A DNA stretch of 64,000 bases from positions 2,910,001 through 2,974,000 of the forward strand of contig NZ_CP015217.1 in assembly GCF_001729245.1 (NCBI RefSeq). Reading direction: 5' to 3'. This DNA is from Leptospira tipperaryensis. GTDB taxonomy: Bacteria > Spirochaetota > Leptospiria > Leptospirales > Leptospiraceae. The position numbers were made by a program, and so were the translations under genes. A model generated the notes under the pieces. That model saw nothing but the letters and a program-made list of their open reading frames with translations. It did no database searches and had not been told where the DNA came from. Shown piece after piece: positions 1 to 8,073 of the stretch (the first letter of the stretch is position 1; each line of letters starts with the position of its first letter).

Positions 1-1983
1 GATCGGATTCTTCGCCGAAATTCCAAGATCGATCGAACCTACGATTCCTCGATTGGAGCCAGTCACTCTCACTTGAGAATCCATACCCAACTTAATCTTG
101 ATGTTCAATGGGAAATTTGCAAGCGGGGCCGGCAAGTAAGAAGGAAGCGCGATGTCCACTCCGGGCGACTTCAAGGATCCGATGATAGAATTCAAAACGG
201 AAGGAGCCACGTCTTCGATAAAGTTACGCAACATCGATCTCGTAATCAAAGGAGTCAAGGAAGGAACCATTCCGTTCGCGGCGCCTTCCGTTGTTCCCGC
301 GAGCCAACCCGCAAGCCCGCTCGTGGTAGCTTCGAGTTTCACTTGATTCACTCTTCCGTCTCTGTCCTTTACCGTAAGATTGTTGGACCAATCGGTAGTA
401 TCAAAATTCGAAAGAGTCGTGATCGGAGTAAAGATGTTTAACGCAGTATCTCCGTTGGAATCGATCGTCAGACTCGCCTTACCGGTTGTGACCCTATCCG
501 CAGGAGGAGAGTCGTTGTAATTCAAATACGCGGTCGTGGAAAATACGAATCTATTTCCGGCGCCTATGACGAGAAACAAAGAGCCTCGGCTCCTCGCGAT
601 CATCACCATATCGACTGCGAGAGTTTTTCCTTTAAATTGAAAACCCAATTCTCCCGTATTGTTTGCGACCATGCTGACGCCTATGTTTTTCAAAGCTGGA
701 AAACCAGTCACACCGGTATAGATCGTAATTCCGGTGATATAAACGTCGATATCAAAGTCGGTACAACTCGTAAAGATCAGAGTCGCACAACCTTCCTGTG
801 TAAAACCTCCCGGATTCTCACCCGAAGGTCCGCAGTAACCGTCTCCATAACCCGTGGCGGAATCTCCATAGTTTCGAATATACTGAGGCATCGCGAAACT
901 TCCGATCCCATCATAGTCGATACAATAAGTAGACCTTCTCGCGTTCGTTTTTGGAGAATCCGCAAACTGATTGAATGTGTTTCCGTTTACCTTAAAATTT
1001 CCGGCTGTAAATCTTTCCAAGACTTTTGATAAGAACGGCATCGCCTGGGCCTGATCGAGAATGATCGAACCTCCGTTGACGATCATGTTATCCGGAGCCG
1101 TATTTACATTCCCATAATTGAATGTAGCAAAACGTTTGAAAATTTTTCCGGATGCTACTGTGATTTCGTAGTAGTAGACGTTCCCGCCTACGAACGGAGG
1201 AATCGCAGACGTCGTCAAGTTAGTGGTTAACGTGGTGTTCATCGGACAAGGAGGAGCCGCGCATATATCGATTCCGCTCGCGTTCGTATCGCCCATGTGT
1301 TTGAGTTTGATGGACTGAATCGAATTCGTTCCGGTCAGAGGATTTGTAAACGTAGAAGTCAGAGTCAAGGTCGGTGTGGTGGCCTTATTGAACGTAATGT
1401 CGTTAGTTCCGCCTAACGTGTTCGTTGTGTTGATCTTACTCGTCATCAAATAATCCGGTTCGGTCGTAAAGGACTGGGAATAACTCGTAAGATCCTGTCC
1501 ATCGATCGTCTTGGAATTGTTAGTAAGGGAAAGAGTGTATTGTTCGTTGGTTTTAAATTCTCTATAAGGATCGAAGATCAAACGAGAACTGGAAGCCCAA
1601 TAAAAGGTTCCTCCCTTTCCCGGACCGGCCAAAACTCCGGCGCTTGGAGACAAAATCAAATCCGCTTGTACGGTGGTTTTATTCATCGGGTGAGAGAATC
1701 TGATCTCGATACTCTTATATCGATCCACGTCCGTAGTGGATGCAATGAAAAGTGTTGCCTCGGGCGCCACCGCTCCGAAATTTGCGGGAAGACTCGTGGG
1801 AGTATCCGTCTCCGTATACGGAGCAACCACGTTAGCCGAAACCGTAGTATCCGTCGAAAGTCCAAAAAGAGAAAGAACGCTGTTGAGGGGAGAACCGGCT
1901 TTTTTATCCGAATTACAACCGGCTCCCAGAAAAATCATAACCGTTAAAATTACCGCCGAGATTGAATTTTTATTTTTGTTCAT
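1..1983 (-). CDS. Large Ig-like lipoprotein, 3' end cut by window edge
   Basis: An open frame of 661 codons runs from an ATG at 1981-1983 through base 1 without a stop, so the C-terminus lies outside the window. The N-terminus is a lipoprotein signal: lysine/asparagine-rich start, hydrophobic stretch and lipobox LGAGC near residue 23. Residues about 75-165 contain IEIRFSHPMNKTTV and a following FDP..EFKTNEQYTLSL stretch, typical of SbsA/Big_5-type Ig-like domains in secreted proteins. The rest is Ser/Thr/Asn-rich with scattered cysteines, as in exported proteins. It starts 28 bases after the stop of the 1181-residue lipoprotein upstream, with a GAGGATTGGGG stretch as a distant ribosome site, so the two are probably co-transcribed. 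Precise function unknown; envelope lipoprotein is well supported. Confidence 0.85.
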   Translation of the reverse strand, partial: MNKNKNSISAVILTVMIFLGAGCNSDKKAGSPLNSVLSLFGLSTDTTVSANVVAPYTETDTPTSLPANFGAVAPEATLFIASTTDVDRYKSIEIRFSHPMNKTTVQADLILSPSAGVLAGPGKGGTFYWASSSRLIFDPYREFKTNEQYTLSLTNNSKTIDGQDLTSYSQSFTTEPDYLMTSKINTTNTLGGTNDITFNKATTPTLTLTSTFTNPLTGTNSIQSIKLKHMGDTNASGIDICAAPPCPMNTTLTTNLTTSAIPPFVGGNVYYYEITVASGKIFKRFATFNYGNVNTAPDNMIVNGGSIILDQAQAMPFLSKVLERFTAGNFKVNGNTFNQFADSPKTNARRSTYCIDYDGIGSFAMPQYIRNYGDSATGYGDGYCGPSGENPGGFTQEGCATLIFTSCTDFDIDVYITGITIYTGVTGFPALKNIGVSMVANNTGELGFQFKGKTLAVDMVMIARSRGSLFLVIGAGNRFVFSTTAYLNYNDSPPADRVTTGKASLTIDSNGDTALNIFTPITTLSNFDTTDWSNNLTVKDRDGRVNQVKLEATTSGLAGWLAGTTEGAANGMVPSLTPLITRSMLRNFIEDVAPSVLNSIIGSLKSPGVDIALPSYLPAPLANFPLNIKIKLGMDSQVRVTGSNRGIVGSIDLGISAKNPI

Positions 1984-2011
1984 CTTTTTTTTACCCCAAT
2001 CCTCTTTCTTT

Positions 2012-5000
2012 CTACTGCACCGAAAACATAAAGTTCATATCATCCCAAAGCGTCGACGTGGGCTGATCGTCGTTCCAATTGTCATACATATAAAAACCGA
2101 CGGGGCTAAACTTTCTTCCCGCTTGATAGATGTCCGCCATCTGTTGAATCAGAGTTCCAGTCGCAAATAGGAAGGAACGATTCGTATCTTCTTTGTTTTG
2201 AATGACATTCGATCTTAAAAAATTCTTCAGATCGGAAAACAAATCCTTCGTTGTAAAAGCGGGATTCATAAACATTCTATTTTCTAAATAGGAAAAAAAG
2301 CCGCCGCTTGTCGCCAGATAGTAACCCGTTCCATAGAGCGGTCTTCCGTAAGGAGCCATCGCGTCCAAAACGGGAGGAAGGCTTTGTGTAAGAATGTTCG
2401 TAATCGTGTATGATCTCGTGTTATCCGGATTGTAAAAAAGAGAAGAAGCCAAGTTCAAAAGTTGAGTGATATCCGCGTTGCTCGGAGAAATATCCAAAAG
2501 AAGATCCAATAAAAAATCCAAACTCGCGACGATGGACCAGCCGGAACTTCTGGAAAGATAATCTTTGAAAAGATTGACGACGTCGTCGACACCGACCCAA
2601 AGCGGATCGAAGATATTGGTTCCGTTGACGGTCGGGTAGTTCGCTACTTTGTCTCTCCATTCCGTAAACTTGGTCTCGATGTTGAACTGAGTGACGGTCG
2701 GAGTTTCAGCGTTGAGTTTGATCTCTCCCATCACAAGTTTGAGTCCGTTAAAAACTTTTATCTTTACGTTTACGTTCGCCGGTTGACCCAATTGACCTAA
2801 GAATTTAACGAGCCCCGTAAGGAGTTGAGTTTTGCCGATTAGATTCAGAGCCCCGTCTTGAAAACGTCTCGTGTTTTCGGAAAGAATACTGATGATCGTT
2901 CTGTATTCTTGAGCTCCTGAATTTGTAAGAGGAAAGTATTCCATCGTGGAAGCGATCGGGTTTCTAAAACCGTCGGCCATTCCCACCGTACGAATCTGAG
3001 TAAAACTAGGAGGAGTGGGATTGGTCGGTAAGGTTGCCGTCGTATCCGGTCCAAAGAACACAAGAGGTCTGGAAAGAATCTCAGCGAGATCGGTAAGAAT
3101 CGTATAAGGATTCTTAAAACCTGCGGTTTGTTGACCCGAGACTTGATCATCTAACGCCTTCGTCAAGGCGACGACCAGAGGAGTTAAAGTGTTTCTCTGA
3201 GCCCAGTTTGCGTTTACCTGATTCGGAATCACCTTTCCTACGGTTGTAAAGCCAAGTCTTTCCAAAACAGGAACGTTAAGCGAAATCACTGGGGGCAACA
3301 TACCATAGATCAAATCGGGACTTGGAACGATCAAAGACCAAAGAGCCGGATAAACGAACGTAACCTGAAAGGCTTGTTGTCCGTCGGCGCCAAACCCCCA
3401 ACCTTCCAAGAGCATTACGGAATCACCCGGAGTATTGGAAAGATAAGTAAGATCCGAACCCGCCGCGCTATAAGTTTTTACATAATTTCCATTGTCGATC
3501 GTCCATCTACCGTTATCCGTCGCGCAGGCGCTCGGCAAACAATTCGGTTTGAGGTTGAGCATTCCCACGAGACCGTTTCCGATACCGGTAATAAAAAGGG
3601 CTTCTTCAAATTGAACGGTTGCGGCTAACTTTGCGCGTACGGGAAGAATCGCCACAAACCGTTTTTCATATAACAACCACTGAAGATTTTTGTAAAAGGC
3701 TTCCTCGTCGCTATCGACTGAACGCTCCCCGTCGGTCTTTGGAATCTCGGTGATCGTATAATACGTATTCGGAACGTTCGCTCCATTTTGAAAGTTGCCT
3801 CTGAGGCCCACGTATTTGGTGTTGTTAGGCGCCGGGAGATTGAGTTGAACCTCGTATTTATGAGTATTCCAAGTGGGCTGAAATAGAGTTTCGGAAAGAT
3901 TTGCATTGCGGGTAATCGTTCCGTCCGGAGAAAGAAAATTTCCCGATCCGTCTCTGCGGTTCTTATTGTAATAAGGGCCGTAACCACCGTAGGTAACACG
4001 TTTGATCCAGTTTAGAGCCCAAGGAAGCGTCTTGTTGTAAACTCGGTCAAAGTTAGCAGCGGCGGGATTTGTGACGGGAGCGGTAATACCACGAGCGTTG
4101 TCTTCCAAAAGGGAAAGAACCCGGCTATTGATGTCGAACTGATGAACTACCCCGTCTCGGTAGACTTTTCCGCTGTAGCCGCTTAAATTTGTAATATTCT
4201 TAAAATTGAATGAACTCGTGGAACCCATCACCGATTTCAAAGAATGAATCGCGTCACCGACGGTAAGTTCTCCTCCGGTTGTCCCGGAGATCCAATCGTT
4301 TTCACAATCCGTATTCGCGGGAGGCGCATCATAGTGACAGTAATTCGGAGTGGATCCCATCTTCCAGGTAAACCCGTAGTTATTTGCGATGGTAAGAACC
4401 ACAAAAAGAGTTTCGAGAGCCGACATGGAACGGCTTGTTCCGTCATAGGCGCGGTCTTTACCGTCCACGTCGATACGAATGAGTTCCTTGAGAGAACCGT
4501 CTACGTTCGAAGGATGTGCCGCAAAATCCAAAAGACTTAAATTCTCCGCTGTCTTTTGTAAAAGATTTACGGGAGTAGCGGTAATCGTACCGGTATCGAG
4601 AAGAGTTCGAACGTTTTGAAAACTCTCCATCATAAAAGCTTTAAGTTCCGCGGGATGTAAAGGATCGCTATAATCGGGGTTATACTGTGCTCCACCTGCG
4701 GTAAAATACTTATCGAGATTGAATACGAGTTCCTTCATCGCGGTATTCGGAGTTTTAAAATCCGAAAAACCAGCTCTCTTAAACATCATCTCGCCTAAGT
4801 CGTAGATGATGGAAATAAAACCGTCTTTGAGGGATCGATCCGCAACCAAAACCGGATCAAAAAAACCGTTGAGAAGACTTTCCACACCGGCTCTTGCGTT
4901 TGTATTCGCGATCAAACCCTTGTAGGCGACGTCTTCGATTTCCACAAGAAGATCGTGAGTGCTCTGACTTTTCAGATCGTTGGAAAAATTATGAATCGAT

Positions 5001-5557
5001 TGAGTGACTTGATCCTTGTTCTTAGAAAGATATTCCTGACGAATCGCGTTAGCCGAAATCGGAACCAAATTCCGAACCACCGGTTTCGGATAATAACGAA
5101 TTTTTTCAAAGAGAGGTTGCACCGCGTCGTATGCGCCCGGGTTTGTGGTTTCCAACTTTTCGATCAAAGAAGCGGAATCGGTACTCAGAGCTTGAATGCT
5201 CGGCCGACTGACAAGGAGAGCCGATTGTGTGGCGCGAAGTGTTCCTAAATTGTCGTCTCTGGTAGCCTTTGCAAGGTTATCGCCCAAAGCCTTGTTGAAA
5301 TCGACCGGTTCCAAACTCACAAAGAAACTTTTAAGAACCGGAAATCCGTTCAAAATCGTAAAAAGAGTGATTCCATCATAGGAATCAATATTATCAAAAA
5401 AAATCTTAGAATCGTATTTTGTGGATTGAGGCTTGCATCCCAGGGAAAAGAGAAAGAAGAGTGCAAAAGCCATTAGAATTCTATAAAATAGAATTCTACT
5501 TTTAGAAAGTGGCACAGCAAAGCTCGATTTTCGTTTTGTTTCGTTTTTCAAATTCAT
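2012..5557 (-). CDS. Very large conserved lipoprotein (1181 aa), function unknown
   Basis: The N-terminus has a basic segment, a hydrophobic stretch around residues 25-40 (RILMAFALFFLFSLG) and a lipobox FSLGC, so the product should be lipidated and exported. The remaining ~1140 residues are mostly soluble, rich in Asn, Leu and aromatic residues, with no catalytic motif I recognise. A region near residues 395-425 carries a cysteine pair (YCHYDAP...DCEND), and another pair lies near 680 (CLPSACATD), suggesting disulfides in an exported protein. The start is preceded by GAGGATTTAGGG. It heads a two-gene operon with the Ig-like lipoprotein downstream. The upstream 280 bases hold a cluster of GATCGTTA-type palindromes that may control it. 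The family resembles large leptospiral lipoproteins annotated only as hypothetical. Confidence 0.85.
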   Translation of the reverse strand: MNLKNETKRKSSFAVPLSKSRILFYRILMAFALFFLFSLGCKPQSTKYDSKIFFDNIDSYDGITLFTILNGFPVLKSFFVSLEPVDFNKALGDNLAKATRDDNLGTLRATQSALLVSRPSIQALSTDSASLIEKLETTNPGAYDAVQPLFEKIRYYPKPVVRNLVPISANAIRQEYLSKNKDQVTQSIHNFSNDLKSQSTHDLLVEIEDVAYKGLIANTNARAGVESLLNGFFDPVLVADRSLKDGFISIIYDLGEMMFKRAGFSDFKTPNTAMKELVFNLDKYFTAGGAQYNPDYSDPLHPAELKAFMMESFQNVRTLLDTGTITATPVNLLQKTAENLSLLDFAAHPSNVDGSLKELIRIDVDGKDRAYDGTSRSMSALETLFVVLTIANNYGFTWKMGSTPNYCHYDAPPANTDCENDWISGTTGGELTVGDAIHSLKSVMGSTSSFNFKNITNLSGYSGKVYRDGVVHQFDINSRVLSLLEDNARGITAPVTNPAAANFDRVYNKTLPWALNWIKRVTYGGYGPYYNKNRRDGSGNFLSPDGTITRNANLSETLFQPTWNTHKYEVQLNLPAPNNTKYVGLRGNFQNGANVPNTYYTITEIPKTDGERSVDSDEEAFYKNLQWLLYEKRFVAILPVRAKLAATVQFEEALFITGIGNGLVGMLNLKPNCLPSACATDNGRWTIDNGNYVKTYSAAGSDLTYLSNTPGDSVMLLEGWGFGADGQQAFQVTFVYPALWSLIVPSPDLIYGMLPPVISLNVPVLERLGFTTVGKVIPNQVNANWAQRNTLTPLVVALTKALDDQVSGQQTAGFKNPYTILTDLAEILSRPLVFFGPDTTATLPTNPTPPSFTQIRTVGMADGFRNPIASTMEYFPLTNSGAQEYRTIISILSENTRRFQDGALNLIGKTQLLTGLVKFLGQLGQPANVNVKIKVFNGLKLVMGEIKLNAETPTVTQFNIETKFTEWRDKVANYPTVNGTNIFDPLWVGVDDVVNLFKDYLSRSSGWSIVASLDFLLDLLLDISPSNADITQLLNLASSLFYNPDNTRSYTITNILTQSLPPVLDAMAPYGRPLYGTGYYLATSGGFFSYLENRMFMNPAFTTKDLFSDLKNFLRSNVIQNKEDTNRSFLFATGTLIQQMADIYQAGRKFSPVGFYMYDNWNDDQPTSTLWDDMNFMFSVQ

Positions 5558-5598
5558 CCCTAAATCCTCTTCGTCGGTTTCCCTGGAGGTACTCCCCT

Positions 5599-5747
5599 GT
5601 AGCGATCGTTACGGGGTTTTATATATATACTAGATTCTAATTATTTTATAAATATATGCAAATGTTTTTTTATATCAATCGTTCAAATTTTATATCAATC
5701 GCTACACTATATGATAAGTTACTCGCATTTTAGATAACGATCGTTAT
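5599..5747. promoter_or_regulatory. Cluster of GATCGTTA-type sites upstream of lipoprotein operon
   Basis: Four related sites lie between the lipoprotein operon start and the terminator of the gene before it. 5599-5612 is GTAGCGATCGTTAC, a near-palindrome flanked by CCCC/GGGG. 5734-5747 is ATAACGATCGTTAT, a perfect palindrome. Between them two direct repeats of TTATATCAATCG lie 20 bases apart (A of ATATC at 5673 and 5693), continuing as TT and CT. The intervening DNA is very AT-rich. The position fits a promoter/operator region. The regulator is unknown. Confidence 0.4.
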
Positions 5748-5773
5748 TTTAAGAAGAATTGGAAGGCGGACAT

Positions 5774-5809
5774 AAAAAAGGACCGGCCCTCATTACGAGG
5801 CACCAGTCC
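5774..5809 (-). terminator. Rho-independent terminator after TMEM43-like gene
   Basis: Read on the minus strand: GGACTGG, TG, CCTC, loop GTAAT, GAGG, GCCGGTCC, then six T residues. It lies about 30 bases after the stop of the TMEM43-like gene and separates it from the lipoprotein operon. Confidence 0.8.
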
Positions 5810-5838
5810 AATTCTAAAATCAAAATTGGATTCTAAAA

Positions 5839-6945
5839 TTAAGGTCCGGAAGTCGCCGGCGCGTATTTTTTTTTGTAAATCGCGTAACCGATCGCTCCCA
5901 AGAGAAGGACCAGCCAGATATACCAGAATTTTACGAGAAGAATCGTGATCGCAGTGAGAACAAAAGCGATCACTCCAAGAACGACCTTGATCAATCCTCC
6001 TCCCAGATCTCCTACAAAAGGAATAAAACTTAAGAGAGAAGTAAGCGGTCCCGCCATTAGAGTAAAACTGCTGAACATCGCGAAAAATCCTATAAAACGT
6101 CCCACCCATTTCATGGTGTTATCGTCTGATTGAATGTCTTTCATCGTTTCGGAAAAGCCGCCGACGCTCGCGTTCAAGAATTTATTTCCTTCTTCCGATA
6201 CGAACTTCCCAACTTTGGTTCCTTTGATATCGCCGATAAAAGTCATCTCACCTTCCGGGATCGGAGTTACGGAAACCTTTACCCTTTCGCAACCTTCTTT
6301 CTCCTCGTCCGCGCAGGCCTTGGAACTGAAAAGATAACCTTCTCCCAAAACAAATCCGTTCTTATTGATTTCGTCTTCGTTTGCGTCTCTGGAAGAAACC
6401 TGAGAAGTGAAATCGACGTCGGAAAGATTTACGGAATACGATTTTCCGTCGACGAGAACCGATCCACCGGAAGCGGAGTCGGATTCATCCTTAACTGACT
6501 TTCTATGGAACGCCTTGGAACGACATCCGGAGAGTTTGAAACTGGACGGATTTTCCGGAGAAGAAGTCCATTCGAGAACACAGTTCCGAACTTCTTTTTT
6601 ATTACTTCCGGATCCTTCCGTTTTCACTTCTTCGTCCCAAGCATAGACTTCGGAGCTTACCGAATAAGAAATATAAGATCCGCTCTTAACAAAGTTTCCG
6701 CTAAGAGGACTTGCCTTTAAGGTTCCCGTAATGTAAGAAGGTTGTCCTTCTTTTGCGGATCCTGCGGGCGCCGCGTTCTTGAGAGCCGCGCTTGCTTGTT
6801 CACAGGTTTCTACGTTGTAGATGATGATAAACGAAACCGGTAACAACACGACTCCTGTGAGAATACTCTTAAAAGAATTTCCCATCTGTGATAGGAAACC
6901 TACACCTTCTGTTGAGGACATTCCGTCCGGGCTTTCAAACGCCAT
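5839..6945 (-). CDS. TMEM43-family membrane protein
   Basis: A 368-residue product is expected from the ATG at 6943-6945, which follows AGGAG at ideal spacing. A frame-open extension of 12 residues upstream lacks such a site. It has one transmembrane segment after a short N-terminus (about residues 22-43, [24 protein letters not shown]). A long extracytoplasmic domain follows (~50-270), then two or three hydrophobic segments near the C-terminus (about 285-355). This layout and the [13 protein letters not shown].. region match the TMEM43 (LUMA) family, PF07787, a membrane family shared by animals and scattered bacteria. Its biochemical role in bacteria is not known. It is single-gene, bounded by a terminator downstream and ~340 bases of non-coding DNA upstream. 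Confidence 0.75.
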   Translation of the reverse strand: MAFESPDGMSSTEGVGFLSQMGNSFKSILTGVVLLPVSFIIIYNVETCEQASAALKNAAPAGSAKEGQPSYITGTLKASPLSGNFVKSGSYISYSVSSEVYAWDEEVKTEGSGSNKKEVRNCVLEWTSSPENPSSFKLSGCRSKAFHRKSVKDESDSASGGSVLVDGKSYSVNLSDVDFTSQVSSRDANEDEINKNGFVLGEGYLFSSKACADEEKEGCERVKVSVTPIPEGEMTFIGDIKGTKVGKFVSEEGNKFLNASVGGFSETMKDIQSDDNTMKWVGRFIGFFAMFSSFTLMAGPLTSLLSFIPFVGDLGGGLIKVVLGVIAFVLTAITILLVKFWYIWLVLLLGAIGYAIYKKKYAPATSGP

Positions 6946-7287
6946 TGAACTTTCTCCTTTCTGAATTACAGCTTGCTCCAATCTGATCCTTATCTAATTC
7001 TCAATGACTAGTCGAACGATTTCGACAGATAGAAAGATAGGGATTCTAAGAGGCCTGGAGACTCTCCGGGAAATCAGAAGTTTGTAAATAATTTTTTATC
7101 TAATTTCAACTAAGAACTGAGGACATTTTAACCGGAGAAGCGGGAAAAGAAGAAAAGTTTCGTTGTTTTATAAAGATTCTAAACGTTCTGTCGTTGAGGT
7201 CGAAAAATCGGGAGTTCATTCCTCTTGTTGTTTTGATAAAAGAAGAGATAGATCTTTCGCCTAAAAGGAATTTGTTCGAATAAACAT
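6946..7287. other. Non-coding gap, nothing specific recognised
   Basis: About 340 bases between the TMEM43-like gene and the tetR stop. It is AT-rich in the centre and should hold the promoter of the TMEM43-like gene. No RNA gene, repeat or convincing hairpin was seen. Confidence 0.4.
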
Positions 7288-7947
7288 CTAACGCGGATTA
7301 GGCGGAGACGACACTGTCATTCCTATGTAGGTGTATTCGGTAACGGATTGAATAAATTCTTTCATCTCTTTGTCGGTCTTTTTTGGTTTGATTCTTCCTT
7401 CGAGAAAAAGCATCGCGATACCGTGAATCATAGACCAAGCCGCCAACGTTTTTTCCCGAGCGTGGCCCTGTCTGATCGCCCCTAAACCTTGTCCCATTCG
7501 AATGATCTCGTGCAACTGTCTGTAAGTCCTTCTGGAAACCGCAGAGAGAGCCGGATGTAGATCCACTCCTCCGAACATGATTCTCGCGAATTGTTGATTA
7601 TTGAGAATAAATTGAATGTATGTCCAACCGAGCGCGCGCATTCTTCCTATAAAATCGTTGTTCGTTTTTTTGAGTTCTTTTTGGTAAGAAGAAAAATATT
7701 TCTGAAAACCTTTCTCGGCAACGGCGGCGAGCAGAGCATTCTTATTTTCAAAATGATGATACGAAGCGACATGACTTACTCCGGCATAAGCGGCCACCTT
7801 TCGAAGTGATATCTCCTCCAGCGGAGTGGTTTTTAAAAGTTCGGCGCCCGCCGATATCAAGTCCTCTCGAACCGTAATCCCGTCTTTTTTAAAAGGCCTG
7901 CCGACTCCGAGGTGTTGGCTGCGCGAACCCTTTTTCTTTGCTGGCAT
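7288..7947 (-). CDS. TetR-family transcriptional regulator of the divergent fatty-acid operon
   Basis: A 219-residue protein from the ATG at 7945-7947; a GTG two codons upstream is the alternative start. Residues about 24-75 form a TetR_N helix-turn-helix (TTPLEEISLRKVAAYAGVSHVASYHHFENKNALLAAV), with the family's Y-HHF-NK signature. The C-terminal half (~90-210) is an all-helical TetR_C-type ligand domain. The basic N-terminal tail (PAKKKGSRSQ) is common in this family. The gene is divergent from a dienoyl-CoA reductase/acyl-CoA dehydrogenase operon, and two matching palindromes lie in the 126-base spacer. By analogy with PsrA/FadR-type TetR proteins, I infer an acyl-CoA- or fatty-acid-responsive repressor of that operon and of itself. 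Confidence 0.88.
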   Translation of the reverse strand: MPAKKKGSRSQHLGVGRPFKKDGITVREDLISAGAELLKTTPLEEISLRKVAAYAGVSHVASYHHFENKNALLAAVAEKGFQKYFSSYQKELKKTNNDFIGRMRALGWTYIQFILNNQQFARIMFGGVDLHPALSAVSRRTYRQLHEIIRMGQGLGAIRQGHAREKTLAAWSMIHGIAMLFLEGRIKPKKTDKEMKEFIQSVTEYTYIGMTVSSPPNPR

Positions 7948-7989
7948 ATCCACTATATATTACGGGAATTATTTTTCTGCAAGACTATA

Positions 7990-8004
7990 ATTACCAGTGG
8001 TAAT
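7990..8004. promoter_or_regulatory. TetR operator copy 1
   Basis: ATTACCAGTGGTAAT: 7-base arms around one central base. It is the reverse complement of the second copy at 8032-8046, with centres 42 bases apart (about four helical turns). It lies close to the tetR start. Confidence 0.7.
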
Positions 8005-8031
8005 TTATTCCTTGCCTTGAATTCCAATTAT

Positions 8032-8046
8032 ATTACCACTGGTAAT
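8032..8046. promoter_or_regulatory. TetR operator copy 2
   Basis: ATTACCACTGGTAAT, the same 7-1-7 palindrome with the central base complemented. It ends 27 bases before the reductase start codon, where bound repressor would block the promoter or initiation. Confidence 0.7.
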
Positions 8047-8073
8047 TAATAATAGGATCTACGGAGATCGATC

